Shown in pieces: positions 1 through 13,462 of a stretch of DNA of 64,000 nucleotides. The stretch spans positions 930,001 to 994,000 of the forward strand of contig VTFK01000009.1 of assembly GCA_009617715.1 (NCBI GenBank). The letters run 5' to 3'. The notes under the pieces are model-generated. The model had not been told where the DNA came from, did no database searches, and worked only from the letters and a program-made list of their open reading frames with translations. Both the position numbers and the translations under genes were made by a program. The first letter of the stretch is position 1; each line of letters starts with the position of its first letter. Source of the DNA: Plectrocnemia conspersa (Eukaryota > Arthropoda > Insecta > Trichoptera > Polycentropodidae).

Positions 1-836
1 AAAAGTACATAATTAAAAAAGTACATGATTATAAAAAAAATACATGATTGCTCTCGCTGTGTATTAATTTTCCCGTGATTTTCTTTTATACATACGTAAC
101 AAAACAGTGATAAAAATATTTTCAACATATAAATTATTGAACTTTATGTATATTTTTTATGCTTTTTTTATGTTTTAAAACTTAAAAGTTTTTAGATATT
201 TACCATATAAATGTAAAATTTGTTTACATAAAAATGAAATATTTTGAAGTATTTAAACCATAGTATTTAAAACAATGCACTTCTGGTTATATCTTTTGAT
301 ATTAATAACTTCGAAAGCAGTTTCAAAGTATTATAAAATGTCCTTTTGGGTACTAATTATTTTTAAGCGATTTTTAACAATTTTTTACCTAACACTATTG
401 CTCATCAGTTTTTTGTTTATATATTTTCTAAAATCTATTTAGCAGTAACCTATGTTTTTATATGTTTATCATACTCAAATCTAAGATCTCGTGTATCTAA
501 AAATATTTTTTTATATTCATAAAACACTGATTTTTTAAATATATTCTTATAAGTAGATATACTTAATCTTACTTGTATATGTTAGTAAATTCCTAAAGAA
601 TTGCTGATAAATTTACTTTATGTATTTTATAGAACTTTAAAAACATTAAGAAAAAATTATTTTGATACAATTTATTTATGTAGTATAGTAGCAATAATTT
701 ACTAGAATATGTTTCAGATAAACTCTCATTACTCATAAGTTTTAAAATAATCATTGTAGTATTTTCATTATAATAAATCATTTCAATTTGTTTCTGATAG
801 ACCGATAGTCTAATATTTATAATAAAAAAATCCAAG
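1..836. other. A+T-rich non-coding DNA with a short imperfect tandem repeat at the start
   Basis: The stretch is almost entirely A/T with short homopolymers. Bases 1-50 hold three imperfect copies of a unit of about 16-18 bases built on AAAAGTACATGATTAT. No coding signal, RNA gene or transposon end was seen in the rest. Confidence 0.7.
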
Positions 837-1265
837 GTGAGCCAATTTTATCCGGGGAATTTGTACTTTGATTTATTTTCTTGTTCGCATTGCGCACATA
901 TTGTCAATTTACCGAGACGCAAAGGTGGCTATATACCTTTGACGCGTTGCCAGGTGGTGCAGGCAAACGTTTTCATACGCTCGCATGGCAACACTTCGCC
1001 CTGCTCGGGTTTGATCCCGCGTAAAATTGAAGAAAAAATAAAAACAAAGGAGAATTTAGCTCGAAGGCAAATTCTTATCCGGAAAAGGCAAATAGAAAAA
1101 CGCTATTAGCGGAGTTTCTTCGAGGAATTTTCACGGCCGCTGCGTAAAGGCCCAAAATTAACGGGAATTTGCATATTTCCGCGATCTCGACGATAACGAA
1201 CCGGCTGAAAAAATGATACTTAAACGCTAAACAATAAAAGTCGAGCTTTGGAAAATTGCTTTTGA
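837..1265. other. G+C-moderate island, candidate conserved non-coding element
   Basis: Composition and word complexity rise sharply against the flanking A/T. A 90-codon open frame on the plus strand (837-1109) has a CSHC motif near its start and a basic tail, but it matches no domain I know. It has no obvious start context, splice signals or partner exon, so I do not call it a gene. The rest of the island (1110-1265) is open in no frame of useful length. A regulatory or unannotated exon role is possible but unproven. Confidence 0.4.
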
Positions 1266-2024
1266 ACGCAGCGAAAGCTCTCTCTTCCTCGCTTTGTGAG
1301 TCGTTCGCTTTTTGATATATAATACAACAAGGAGAACAACAGAAATGTGTTTAATATACATACAGGCTATGGCTATGCGAATTGTGAGAGAAAGAAAAAA
1401 TATATTATTATTTTTCATGTCAAAGAAAATGTTGTACAACCATTGTAAATATGTAAAAAAAAAGATTATGCAAAACATTAAACTCTGTAGTGTATCTACC
1501 TCGGTAGTACCTTGACTAATTATGTTGTAATTTAAATTTGTTAAATTATGATTAGCGTATTTTAATTTGTCATTATTTAAAAAAAACGCATGTCTTTGTG
1601 TTGGTGTTGCTAATTGTACAAATGAAAATGTTGTGCTTTTATAAGAAAATATCTTACAGCGGCAAGCAAACGTAGTCAATAGATAATTTTTGTTAAAAAT
1701 AAAAACCATAACAAATGCTCGCTTTGGTCAAAAACTTAAATAACCGTTTGTCACCAGTATACAATATATTGTACTATTCGAAACCCGAGTTTACCATAAT
1801 GTGATTTTTATTCATTAACGTAAAAAAACGAAAAGCCACTACCATATATTTGTTTTTAGACAAAATAAATACGGTTTACCAAAGCTAATATTTAAGAAGT
1901 AAAAGCTAAATAGTCTAAATTAGCATAGTTTCTATTTGTCTTCACTATTAGAAAAAAACCTACACAATATACTGGCACTCACTTATTCATTTTAAAAGGC
2001 AGCAATATCAGTTATTCAAAGACT
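1266..2024. other. A+T-rich non-coding DNA
   Basis: A 160-codon minus-strand open frame (1227-1709) is the longest in the window. Its translation is rich in F, I, L, N, K and Y, as expected of chance frames in A/T-rich DNA, and shows no domain. Nothing else was recognised here. Confidence 0.65.
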
Positions 2025-2096
2025 TTTACTTAAGACTGCTGCACTACTTCGAATCCCCTGGATTCGCATTCAACAACGCCGTCCGATACTAAATAT
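2025..2096 (+). repeat. Short remnant of a dispersed inverted-end repeat family
   Basis: Bases 2066-2096 (GCATTCAACAACGCCG then a GATACTAA block) closely match the right end of the repeats at 13431-13462 and 10744-10775. Upstream, AAGACTGCTGCACTACTTC resembles the family's left end (AAGCGGCTGCTTCATTGC). If so, this is a copy with almost all its interior deleted. The right-end match is the firmer part; the left end is a looser resemblance. Confidence 0.45.
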
Positions 2097-3309
2097 GTCT
2101 ATTGGTAAACATATTGTGCAATAAAATATTAACTAGATAAATAAAACACTACTGGGACCCTCAACTAAAATTTATTGCGCTATTTATCTGCTAGAAAAAT
2201 AAAAACCAAATATATTTTTAATTTTTACAAGTGTTATAAATGTATCCGGACATATTCTAAATTTTTACTATTTATTAAAATTTTGCCTGAATTAACGATT
2301 TATTACATTTTAGTATTTAAAAAAAATATTCAGAATAATATTTTTTTAGTCGGATCAGCCAAATGCATTGATGTTAATAATTTTGAGATTTAATAACACT
2401 TAGTACTTTGCCAAAATACTTGTTATAGTTATAGAAATTTGATGTGATATTATTTTTGTTTAATTCTTAGTAACTATTATAATACCATGCTAATATAAAT
2501 CAATATTATTTTATCATTAATATAATATTTTCATATATTAAGTCTACTCTTTATCCTTTGTTCTTGATAAAATAATTCTTGATATAATAATAATAAAAGG
2601 CATTCCATGTTAGAAAAATGAAGAAAATTTTATAGATATAAGAAATTCTTTAAATATCTATCATAGGTTTGCCGTTCTCAAGAATTTTAATACACTAAAA
2701 TAAATATTTTTCGTAAACATTTCTACATAATTATTAATTTAAAAAAAAGTTTCTGGTAATTAATACTACCTTAATGCACTTCTTTATTTTAACAATTAAA
2801 ATATAGTCAATAAGTAATTTTAATTGTATAGTATAAATAAAAAGCTAAGAAAGCAAATTCCTTCAATATATCTTAAGACATTTGCCATATTAATAATTCA
2901 TTACACTAAGTGGTTCATTAGTCATTCAAATGTTAGGGTTTTACACTATTGACATATCAATGGGTCTTACATTAAATTAATTTTTAATGCCTACTTGAAC
3001 AGAATATTACACAGAATTATTTATTTATAGTTGTATCTACGTTGCAAATTATTTTATTAAAAATCAATATATGTTTTGATTTGATTTAAAATAAGAATCC
3101 CTAAAAAATAAAATAGTAAGCTAAATAAAACAGCATAGCAGAAAAACAGTTTATCCAAACTTTTGCTGCTTTAACTATTTTTAATATGTGTTTTTTATAA
3201 TTATTAAAATATTAATAACATTAATAAAAATATTTCACTCCTTTGATAGTCCTAATTTTAATAAATAAATAATATTTTTAAATTAATTTTAAAATCAAAG
3301 TTTATCCAT
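2097..3309. other. A+T-rich non-coding DNA
   Basis: Low-complexity A/T sequence with scattered (ATA/TAA)n tracts. A 72-codon chance frame at 2175-2393 has no features. Nothing else was seen. Confidence 0.7.
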
Positions 3310-3610
3310 ATTAACAGAAATGGGTATCGCCAACATTTATCACGTCCTTTGCGGCTCTTGGCTTGCGACCCTAACCTTTTGCCCATCGAAAGTTGCTGCC
3401 TCATTTCAGTGTAAAGTTTTGAAGTTGGCAAACATATATGTCTGATAAACGATATGTTCTCTAGTACTGATATATGCGCAAAATAAAGCACACGCGTTCG
3501 TTAATGAAATCCCTAAACAAGATCGATCGCCCTCAAAGGGTTGGAAGATAACGAGAAATTCCCTCATAACGACGACGACAAGTGTTAATTTCTCCAGTCG
3601 TACCATAAAT
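3310..3610. other. G+C-moderate island
   Basis: Complex sequence with CG dinucleotides (CACGTCC, CGATCGATCGCC-like words, ACGACGACGAC). Two overlapping minus-strand frames (3258-3491 and 3406-3606) cross it in different registers, which argues that neither is a gene. Candidate non-coding element only. Confidence 0.35.
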
Positions 3611-6260
3611 ATTAAATTAATACAAAGTAAGACGGATGCTAACCAAAAAAGGGCTAGTTCTGACTTAAGATGCAGTTTACTCCGGTTTAATGCGCGAATT
3701 CAAAGTAACGCTTTTTAATATGTGTTTTATATTATTTAATGGCTAATAACCTAACGCAAAATACAAAGCGCTGGAGGCGAGATTAAAAATTGCCCTGGAT
3801 GTGGTTTACAGCTCAATTTTAGCGATGGTAAATCTGCAACTTTATTATTATTTTATGTAGAGTAAATATGAATTTTTTATACTAATACATCGACATGGAC
3901 TTATTAACGTGATCAAATTTAACTTTTGTAAAAAACATAGTGGGGGGGGGGGCTAACAAGCACGTATTAATTTTAATATTTTTATAGTCAACCCAGAATA
4001 GAACATTTGTCCCGTTAGCACCTGAAAAAGTAGCATTTTGTGTATAAAAAATTCGGAATAAATAATGCATCCAGTCTGCGTAAAAACCATTATTAGTATC
4101 TACCTCTTGTATTAAAGTTTTTTATCAAAAAGCTTCTTCAGATTTTTAATCTTTAACTAACTTACTATATGCTTATGATTTTGTTTTTGTTTTAGATCAA
4201 ATTTGCTATTACAAATTTTTTTCTAAGCCTATATTAATATTCTTTACATAATTGACATATATTTTTCCAGAAGATATAAAACGTGCAGATTTGCAGGTAT
4301 TATTTTAAATTAGTCGTTAGTTGAACAGAAAAATCATAGCTGCCTCTCTGAGTTGGCCGGCAAGATATAATTTACTTGCCGACCGACCACTTGTGAAGAA
4401 ATCTAGTTCGTAAATGAGGAACTAAATATCAAATTCATAATTAATTTTGAATGTTTTTATCAGGCTATATACATACACTACTCTTAAATTAAATTATCTA
4501 ATAATAAATCAGAGACTTTTTATACGTCAGCATAAATCAATCGGTGGTCCTTCATAGTATTATATTATTAATCTTATTATATAAAATTAAGTTTAATATA
4601 TACTAAAATACAATTTAAAATTTACTTTAATTTTTTAAATGAAAAATGCTATAAATATCGATATTCGAGTGAAGAATTTAAAAAAAAAATACCATAACAA
4701 TACTATGATATATTATTTTGTGTTAAAAGAATATAACCAGAGAAATAGAGTATAAGTGACTAAAACATGAAAGTAAAATTTATAGGTTTTCCTAGATTTA
4801 CGAACGATTTTAATGAATCGAGATCGTGCTTAGTCACATATATTAATCGTAATCTGTTATTCTTTATGATTGATAAAATATATATCGCTAATTTATAGAC
4901 TTTAATTTTAGTCTAATAAAGCGTTATGTTAATGTTTTTGATTTTCAAATGGAAGACTTACAATTAATTAAATTGATATACAAATATATTATTTATCCTT
5001 TATCCTTAAGGTTTCTTCAGAATTGTTTACTTTAACGTACATAAATTCTGAATGAATACATACAAAAAAATATTAACGCAAATATCTAAAATTGAAAAAA
5101 ATGGCATTACTATAATAAATACAAAAAGGTTGTAAGTATGACTTTTAAATAATAAACGAATCTTTAAGAGTATATATTCCACGTACTTTTAGAGCTAAAG
5201 CACTTTTCTAAGATGAATTATGCAATAAAAGACACAAAGAAAATTTGTAAGATATTTGTTTCTATAGAAATATGTAGTTTGTAAGTTTATATTAGGATCA
5301 CTTGGATATGATTTTATGTGACTTGTAATTTTCTTTATGTACTTTTGCATTTGCTCTGAAGGTATATATTTGTATTTATAAAATAAATACAATACATTTA
5401 TTCGCCGAATGCTTACAAATTATATATGTATGTGAAACCGTCAAATTTTAAGGCAAGGCACAATTACTCAATGAAAAAATCTGCATTAGCGTTTTCTAGA
5501 TTGTTCAAAATAAATTTAGCGAACATGGTATAACTTTTATCCTAAATAATAAATTTTAATATTCTTTCATAGCTAAGTAAAAAATTAAAAAATATATTTA
5601 TTTCAGAGTTAAAGTTTTACAACTATGCCAAGTATAATATCAGCTTATTTAGTGAAATTATTTTGTAATTTGTGCTAAGAGAATTCGTTGGAATTTTACT
5701 AAGCGGACATTATTACACGTTGTTGAATATAAATGAATACCAAGAAATGTTTTTATTATTATTTTCGAGAAACTACAGACAGCGCTATGAATTTACATTA
5801 TAAAAATATAATAAGGTATATTCAGAAAATTACATTTTATTGCTATAAATATTTACAAGACTTTTAGGAAATATAATTCTGTCGTATTTCGATAAAAAAG
5901 ATTTTACATATTTTGCGAATGTATTGTTAGAAAGAAGCTTAAAAAATATAATTACTCAGGAATAACATTACGGATTCATTATTCTATTATTACATTAGCT
6001 TTCGATACAAAGCGAATTTTCAAGAGAATACATTTAAGAATGGGATATATAATTGACAAAACATGATATTGATACACATAAATTATTTAATATGTTTTGA
6101 AATTTGCAGGTTTTTCCCAAAAACTATATTATAACACAAAAAATAAAAGTAAATCTTCAAATTTAATAATGTTTCAATCTTGAGTAATTCTACTTAAATA
6201 CAAATAGCTAAATAATAAATTCACAATTATCACTTTTTTAATTAAAAGCTTCGTCCCATA
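3611..6260. other. A+T-rich non-coding DNA, with a G homopolymer
   Basis: Mostly A/T-rich sequence. Short more complex patches are present at 3640-3840 and 4320-4420. At 3942-3952 there is an uninterrupted run of 11 G, rare in such A/T-rich DNA. At about 4364-4388 a short inverted repeat CGGCAAG/CTTGCCG could form a small stem. No gene was seen. Confidence 0.6.
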
Positions 6261-6560
6261 ATAAACAGTATCGTTTTACCCCCCTATAGTATCCAATTGC
6301 CAAAGCGTCTGATAAATATAATTCACCCAAACACATTTCAGCCCCTCGCACTTTTGACCGCGTAATAAAATTAGTAAGTCTAATTCGCAAGGAGGCTTAG
6401 AAATAATTCGGTTAACTCATACATTCCAGGGTTCAACTCGGAGTAACTGAGTTTGAAACGCGCGCGAATTATTACTCACTATTTGCAAATTTCTTCTGGT
6501 CCATCTGACTCTTGAAGAAAGGAAGTCGAAGCTGATGAAGATTTGAAGTGATAAAATCAC
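6261..6560. other. G+C-moderate island
   Basis: Complex, non-repetitive sequence (CCCCTCGCACTTTTGACCGCG, AACGCGCGCGAATTATT). An imperfect inverted repeat lies at about 6431-6458 (TTCAACTC / GAGTTTGAA). There is no open frame of note. Candidate conserved non-coding element. Confidence 0.35.
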
Positions 6561-9310
6561 AACTGTACCTTTTAAAATAATGGATTTCAAGGGTTTAGGA
6601 AGGACTATATAATATGTAAGAAAGGCATAGAATTATTCTATAATATGATAAGTGAGTGTTTCTTTTTAACTATAAATTGTTATTCCCGAATTATATTATA
6701 AGATAGCAACATATTAAAAAAATGTTTATAATTAATTAGTTCTAAGGATCTTAACTAAACTACTAGAACGTCACACCTTTAGACTAAAAAAATTGTCATG
6801 AAAAGCTATGAAATTAAGTAAGAATATCCCTATTTTATACAAATATTTTTAGTATAGGGTCTAAAAAATACAAATTAAACCTGTTATTTTTTTTTTTTTT
6901 TTATTTTTTGACAGAATGTAATTTGCTGAGTAAAATAGATTAGAGTGAATACTTATGATAACTAAGAAGTTAAAAAAAGTTTAAATTATTTCACCAACAA
7001 TTAAGCTCAGAGTGACTGGAAATAGATAATAATTAAAATCAAATATATCTAACCACTAATTTTGGATAACGATACTCTATTTTATATAATAATAAAAATA
7101 AATTATGAAACTAGTAGAATTTTATTAGTTAAAATGTTGGATTGTTTATTATTTTTCGATATATTTTTTTCTTACTGAAGGTAATGAAATCTGATTATAT
7201 ATTATATTATAAAATATTAGGCGCAGGGCTTTCGCTCCGAATCCGGAAAACTTGCATTATGTCGGCACACAAAAGAGTTTTTAGTATAATTGACTGCCTG
7301 TATAGGGGTAGCAAAAAAATATACGAGTGGGAGAGAAAAAAATGTTGGTTGATGTATTAAAATGTGGACTCGAGCACGCGTCTCATACAACATAAAACGT
7401 GTAATTAGTTTTTAAGAAAAAGCAGGGAATTATATTAAAAATTAAATCATATGTTGATACCTAAGTATAGGGTATTAGCATACAACATTTTTAAGTAAGG
7501 CTTATAAGCTAATATAATCATATTAAAAGCATTTTACATTTAATTTAAAAAAAAATTAACTTTGATTTTTATGAAAAAAATATTTAATACTGTTTTAATG
7601 CTGTATAAAATAATAATGTGAATTGTTTACAATTATTTTATATTTTTCTGACATTCACAAGTTTAAAACTGTTTTGTTAGGTATGACATAATTATATCTA
7701 AAGTTCTTAATTATTACAAACATATTTTTCTAGTCAATTAAGATTTTCAAAAAAAATAATAGGGTTATATTGCATATCTTAAGCCAGATAAAAAAATTAA
7801 AAAAAAAAATATGCGTAAAAAATTATATATTCTTTTAATAATAATCAATTCCATTTAAAGTCAAAACATATAAATATATTATATATAATAATAACAACCA
7901 AAGCTGTAGGTGTACCCAAAAAATAAATAAGTGCACAATAATATTATTTTATAACCTTATATAAAAATAAAAACCTTATCACTACAATTAGGACAATATC
8001 ATAAATAAACGACCCAATTTGATTTTTTTTATTAGCTCTAATTATTCGTATGATTATATAAAGGCTAAATTTAATATAAGTTAATCTGAGATAATAGTTT
8101 TAACTATACCCTAAATTTGTATTAAAATTACAATTTATAATTATATTATATTATAATATTCTTATATTTCAAACGCAAACGTTTGTACTGAATTAAATCA
8201 TAAAATACTTTTTTCTGTGATGTAATAAAAAAATACAGTGGGTTATTTATTTTGTAATGTATTAATAAAAAGCTTTATTAAAAAATATTGCTTTTAATGA
8301 TCAATAAAATGGCGTAATCTTAAAATTTGAGCTGTAAAAAAAGCTAACTTATTTAATTAAATATATTTACGTAATACAGCATAAAAGTATAATTAATTAA
8401 TAATTTTTCAATGCATTATATTCCAATTTTTTTACATATAAAATTATATTATTCAATTAAATAAGATAAAAAAAAACCTTATATTATGCATTTATATTTA
8501 TAATAATTACCATATGTCAAGCAGAAAAAATATTCACTACATAAAAACTAGGGAAAATAAAATATTAAAATAAGCCGTTTCTTTAAATTTTATATAAAAA
8601 CTTTCGCGAAAAATCATAATGTATAATACTTTTAATTGTTATTGAAAAAGTAAAAAATATACATTTTAATGAATTTTACTGCAAGGGCAGAGTTAATTTT
8701 ACGTTAATGCAATATTTTAATTTATATTGTATAGCATAAAACTTGTGGCAATATACTGATTTTTTAATATATACCTACTTCTATTTCACACTTTTTTTTA
8801 AAACTTTTAATTGAATATTAGAGACATATATGTGTGTTTATTGAAAAAAAATAAAAATATGAATTTAGTGAAAACTTATAATAAAAATATAATATTATGT
8901 ACAAAAGTTTGCTAATAATATTTATAGTTATGATTAGTAACTAAAATAAGTATATCCTAAACTTATCAATGTAAATATATATCTATATACTTTTTAAATT
9001 GCATAATTTTATATTGGTAATATTTTTATATATAAGTTGCTGAAATATAAATTCTTGCAGACTAAAAATAAATTGTATACTATATTTTACCTATTACATG
9101 TTCTTAATTTTCTAAAATAAATCAGAGCTTATTTTTAAAATGCTGTAACTTTTAAGAAAACGTTAGTAAGAGAAATAATTTATACTGAAATATATATTGG
9201 GAAAACTTATTGTAGCAACCTCCTTCTTATTTAATACATAAATAATGGCAATACTGTGTAAATCTAAGCCATCTTGAAAAATCTAGTTGATTTTTAATGT
9301 ATTTTAAAAT
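6561..9310. other. Long A+T-rich stretch
   Basis: Strongly A/T-rich, including a T run near 6890-6908. A small patch of greater complexity at 7215-7390 (GCGCAGGGCTTTCGCTCCG) lies inside a 72-codon frame (7142-7360) that shows no domain. Nothing else was recognised. Confidence 0.65.
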
Positions 9311-9610
9311 TCAACTTTAAAAAACACGCACGTAATCTCATCGCGCGCAGATTTACTTTACCTTAGAAAAGAAAGCTTTTAAAAAGCTTCGACGCGTAGC
9401 GAGCTTTTAATGAAGCGGATCATACACGTTACATTGTTGTTACGGGTGGATTTACTTCGCCGTGATTAAATAACACTAACGCTTGAAAGCTTACGGCTAA
9501 TTATATATTAATTGCGCGTTTTCGTCGTGTCCTCTAATCCGAAAGCAGCGAAAGAGGATTACCTAACTCCCTAGAAACAGACCTTTCTCCCATTAATCGC
9601 TATCTTATGT
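9311..9610. other. G+C-moderate island with A/T-flanked hairpin
   Basis: Complex sequence with CG-rich words (CATCGCGCGCAG, TTTTCGTCGTGTCC). At about 9380-9408 an inverted repeat, AAAAGCTTCG and CGAGCTTTTAA, flanks ACGCGTAG. A very similar motif occurs in another island near 17000. There is no open frame of note. Candidate non-coding element. Confidence 0.4.
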
Positions 9611-9840
9611 ATGTACAATATCAGTACAATATTTACATAAAAATTTTGATAGTTTTTAAGCTGCAAATACAATATATAATTGTATCGTACTGTCTTATTT
9701 ATATCAAAGGCAAATGTATTTGTAATATTAAATATTATTATATATGAAGCAATTTTTTAATCAGGTAAAATTAGTTTAATTAATGTTGTCTCGTAGACTA
9801 ATCAAGATTCAGTCGTCTTTTAAGATATGGTTTTACTTTG

Positions 9841-10775
9841 GACTGGGTTAACGTGAAATGGGAAGCGGCTGCTCGATTGATGCTTGGCATAGCTCTGCTT
9901 ATGAAAATTTAGTTGAACACTTATGTGATCATTTGTGAATATATAGTTTATGCTTCAGATGAAAAAATATATGAAAGTCCATATCGAGTAGAAGTAAATT
10001 ATATGCATAAGGTATGAGCTATACTATATATATACGCCTATAGAAATATAGGAGGTTCTAATGTTTGGTCTACTCTTAATTCGTTAACGAATTGCGATGA
10101 TAAAGGAATTTAACTAATTATTCTGATAAAAATTGTTTGCAAAACCGTTATAGATCGAAAAGATCGATATTTGGCAGCAATACACGAGTTGTCAGAATTT
10201 GTCAACACTTCTTCTGTGTAAAGACATTGAACGATCGTTTTTAGAAATACTAATTTTTTATAAGAGCTTAAAAAGAGATTAAAAAATCTACTTCGGATAA
10301 TCAACATTTTAGTTTATTGCGCTTTTGACGCGTATTTGAGACAAATTCTTTCTCATAATAAATTTTTATTTGCGGTTTTTTCTATTCATTTCGATTGTTT
10401 AATGTTTTTTATATTACTTTACCGACTTCTAGAAAATAATTGAAATTGTATGAAAACTATTATTTTTGGTCTGGTTTTTAATTCTAACAATATAAAACGT
10501 ATTTTTTTAATTTCGTAAAACAATCCTACTTCTGAAAATAGTTTTTTCACATGCAACGAATATTATTTTTATGTTTTAATAAAACACTTTAATCGTAATT
10601 TTTTCGATTAGGATTTTACAGGAATATTCCAAAAAATATTTTAAAAACATGCCATGTTATTTTTTATGGGAAGCTAATGCTGCGTTTAATAAAAATTCTA
10701 TAAAAAATGAACTTTTTTGCCTTTTTATTCAACCAAGACTTTTGCATTTACCACCGCCACCCGATACTGACACCT
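9841..10775 (+). mobile_element. Long copy of a dispersed repeat with imperfect inverted ends
   Basis: The left end (9850-9905: GGGAAGCGGCTGCT followed by GCATAGCTCTGCTT) and right end (10744-10775: GCATTTACCACCGCCACC, then CGATACTGACAC) both recur at 13238-13285 and 13431-13462. The reverse complement of the right end resembles the left end (AAGCGGC-type core), so the ends look like degenerate terminal inverted repeats. The interior is A/T-rich with no transposase, which suggests a non-autonomous DNA transposon. I could not define target duplications, and I do not recognise the family. Confidence 0.5.
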
Positions 10776-12599
10776 AAATCATATTGACACGAAAAATAAC
10801 TTGTGGAACAAATATATTTATCTAACTTCGTCTAACTGACAAAATAACCTTTTGAGTCAAGTTGAATTTAAAATGTTAATAAAAACATTATATACACATT
10901 TTAGTTCATGGAAAAGTAATAAATAATTTTTAATTAACAGTAGCGATTTATATTTATAAGTTATTGTATTATTTAAAAAAATACTTACACTGACTATTTT
11001 CTATTATTATAATTAAAGTAATTGCATCAAAAACAATTTAAGAAACAGAAACAATAATGAATAAAATATGATAATATCATAAAATTTCAGAAACCTTATA
11101 AACATCCCATATGTGTTTTTCGAAGCTACTGAGGAACGTTGTTATTGGATAAAGTGGGTTGAAATAATAATTGATCTTTTAAATCCTATTCTTGGAAGGA
11201 TTGTTTTACCAAGAAGTGCTGTTCGATAATTAACTATAAAAGGCAACGCGAAATTAATGTTGCTCACTTTTTGATAATAGATTTACATTTATGTTGAGTT
11301 AATTAAATTAATAATTTGCCTTAAGATTAAATGATTTTTTTATAAGAAAATTAATAAACACTTACTTTTTGGTGAACTGTATAGATGACAATCTGTAATT
11401 AAAAAAAATATTTATTAGGTATTTAATAATATTTTTAACAAAATATATTTAAGACATCTCTATAAAATATTTATTATATTTGGAGAATCGTTCACCAAAT
11501 CGCAAGATATGGAAAATACGAGATGAATTAAACTTAACTTCATAATGACAATTATTACAGTGGTAAGAAAAAAGTAAATTACATTTAAAATATTTGTTTG
11601 CCTAATTTTATTAATTTATTTATAAAAATATTTTTAAGACTAGTCAAATTATTTTAAAACATTGACGAAATCAATATATTTTTTTTTTAAACTAATGCAG
11701 TAAATAATAACTAATGTAAAATACTATTTTTTTTATATTAACAATATTTTTAAGAAGTTGTAACACTTCTACGTCTTTTAAATGAAAAGAGGATAATGCA
11801 CCCTAGTTTATTAAACATCCAAAGCTCAAAGGTAAAAGATCTAAACACAAAAGTACTACCTTAATTTTATAAGAAAATATAATATTAAAGTAATTGTGAC
11901 TCAAAATATAATCCATATTATTCATTTACGCAAATATTAAATGAAAGAAATTCCAGCCCTTATTACAAAATTACACATTTTCACCCTGAATCATAACCCC
12001 TTTTACAATCGTAGTTAATTGCGATTTTCGTCAGGAAAATGCAGAGCATTTGCATTATTACTCGCTTTATTTGCTGAAACCCCTAATAATAAAACGAAAG
12101 AAAAGAAATACCGTCCAGCAATATAAAAAGGGGTTAGCCGGGTCTTTATTAGCGTACACTCTCATACATATACATCATAATAAAGTGGCGCTGCATATAA
12201 ACGCCGAAATGGAGTTTTCATGTTTCGAAGAAGGAAGGAAACTGTACCTATATATTTTTTAGGACTTTAGATACTGTAATAAATACCTATGGGAGAATAG
12301 GTTGAGTACTAAGTCATCGCTTTTTTATTATTGCGCTCGTAAACTTGTGTTCCGCTATATTACTGCAATTATACAATAATTTGTACAAGTTTTACAGATA
12401 GTATTACTCAATAATAATGATTTTCTCTCAACTGATACACGTACAAAAAAAATTGAAGACATGTTTAAAAAAATTGCAACAATAAATTTGGGTGAACCAA
12501 AAAAAAATTTGCTTGTGTAGAAGTAACATAAATTGTTCAATCTGATATTGATCACTTGTTGATTGCGAAATACGTTATTGTATTGAATAGAATGTTCTC
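10776..12599. other. A+T-rich non-coding DNA
   Basis: Mostly A/T with many AATATTTTTAA-type words. Slightly more complex patches at 11105-11260 and 11960-12260 contain a 70-codon chance frame (12050-12262). No recognisable feature. Confidence 0.65.
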
Positions 12600-12990
12600 C
12601 TCGTAACTTTAATAGTCCTCCATTATTTGCCTTTCACACAGGTGTTTACGTGCAAATATTTTTTCCCATCGCCATAATCCAGATTGAGTTGGGCACATAA
12701 AAGTATCCGGGCAGCGTCCATAACTTCGCAGCTTATAACCTTCCCCGGTGACCCGGATCCTGTTTGACAATGGATGGGAGATCAACGTGTCCTGACCTGT
12801 AATTTACAATATGTCATTCGGGATTAATGCCCCGGAATTAGAAACTTTGAAAATGAAACGCCACTCCCATCTCTCTTCATTTCTCTCTAATAGGCAAAGG
12901 TGTCGTATAAAAATGAACCGGCAGTGTACAATGTTTGGGTTTTTATAGTTTGCCAGTTTATGTAATGTCAAAGTTACTTTATGGCCCTGG
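12600..12990. other. Prominent G+C-moderate island, candidate conserved non-coding element
   Basis: One of the most distinct islands: about 390 bases of complex sequence (CACAGGTGTTTACGTG, CCCCGGTGACCCGGATCC, GCCCCGGAATTAG). It includes an E-box-like CAGGTG and forkhead-like GTTTAC near 12638-12650. Stops interrupt every frame, so it does not look like a coding exon. Enhancer or other conserved non-coding function is inferred from composition only. Confidence 0.45.
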
Positions 12991-13220
12991 GGGTGTAAAA
13001 CGTTTTATTGAAACACGAATGTTCAGTCAGAGTTTACATCTATGTTTATTATTATCTATATAGCGCATAGATTTGCAACAATGTTATTATATAATATTCT
13101 CTAGTACACATTGACATTATAATATATATTTGATGTCATCGTAGTTTTGCCTGCATCTAGTAGAATCTAGTTGTATTTAAATATTAGGTAAAACTATAGA
13201 TTTTCGACTTTTTAGCTCTA

Positions 13221-13462
13221 CATGAGTTGACATAAAGTGGGAAGCGGCTGCTTCATTGCCGATACTCGGTGCAGCTTAGCTTGTAACCAAGTATAATAAA
13301 CTTCTGTTTATCTTTAGAAGTATCTGGTAAAGAGGAGATAATGTTTTTTTATCTACTACAATGATTTTTTTACATCGAATTTAACCGCTAGCACGACCCT
13401 CATGATTAACTTTTTTACACTGACACTTTTGCATTCGACACCGCCGCTTGATACTAACACTT
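13221..13462 (+). mobile_element. Short copy of the same inverted-end repeat as at 9.8-10.8 kb
   Basis: The left end (GTGGGAAGCGGCTGCTTC, 13237-13254) and the right end (GCATTCGACACCGCCGCTTG at 13431-13450) match the long copy, but the spacing is only about 240 bases against about 930. The difference fits internal deletion or insertion. The left core AAGCGGCTGCTTC-ATTGC and the reverse complement of the right core, AAGCGGCGGTGTCGAATGC, are similar, supporting inverted termini. There is no coding capacity. Confidence 0.55.

Noticed and set aside
837..1109. 90-codon plus-strand frame with a CSHC motif
   Set aside because: No recognisable domain, no second zinc-ligand pair at a usable spacing, no partner exon; kept only as part of an island.
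1227..1709. Longest open frame in the window (160 codons, minus strand)
   Set aside because: Amino-acid composition mirrors A/T-rich DNA and no domain or signal is visible; A/T-rich non-coding DNA can give such frames by chance.
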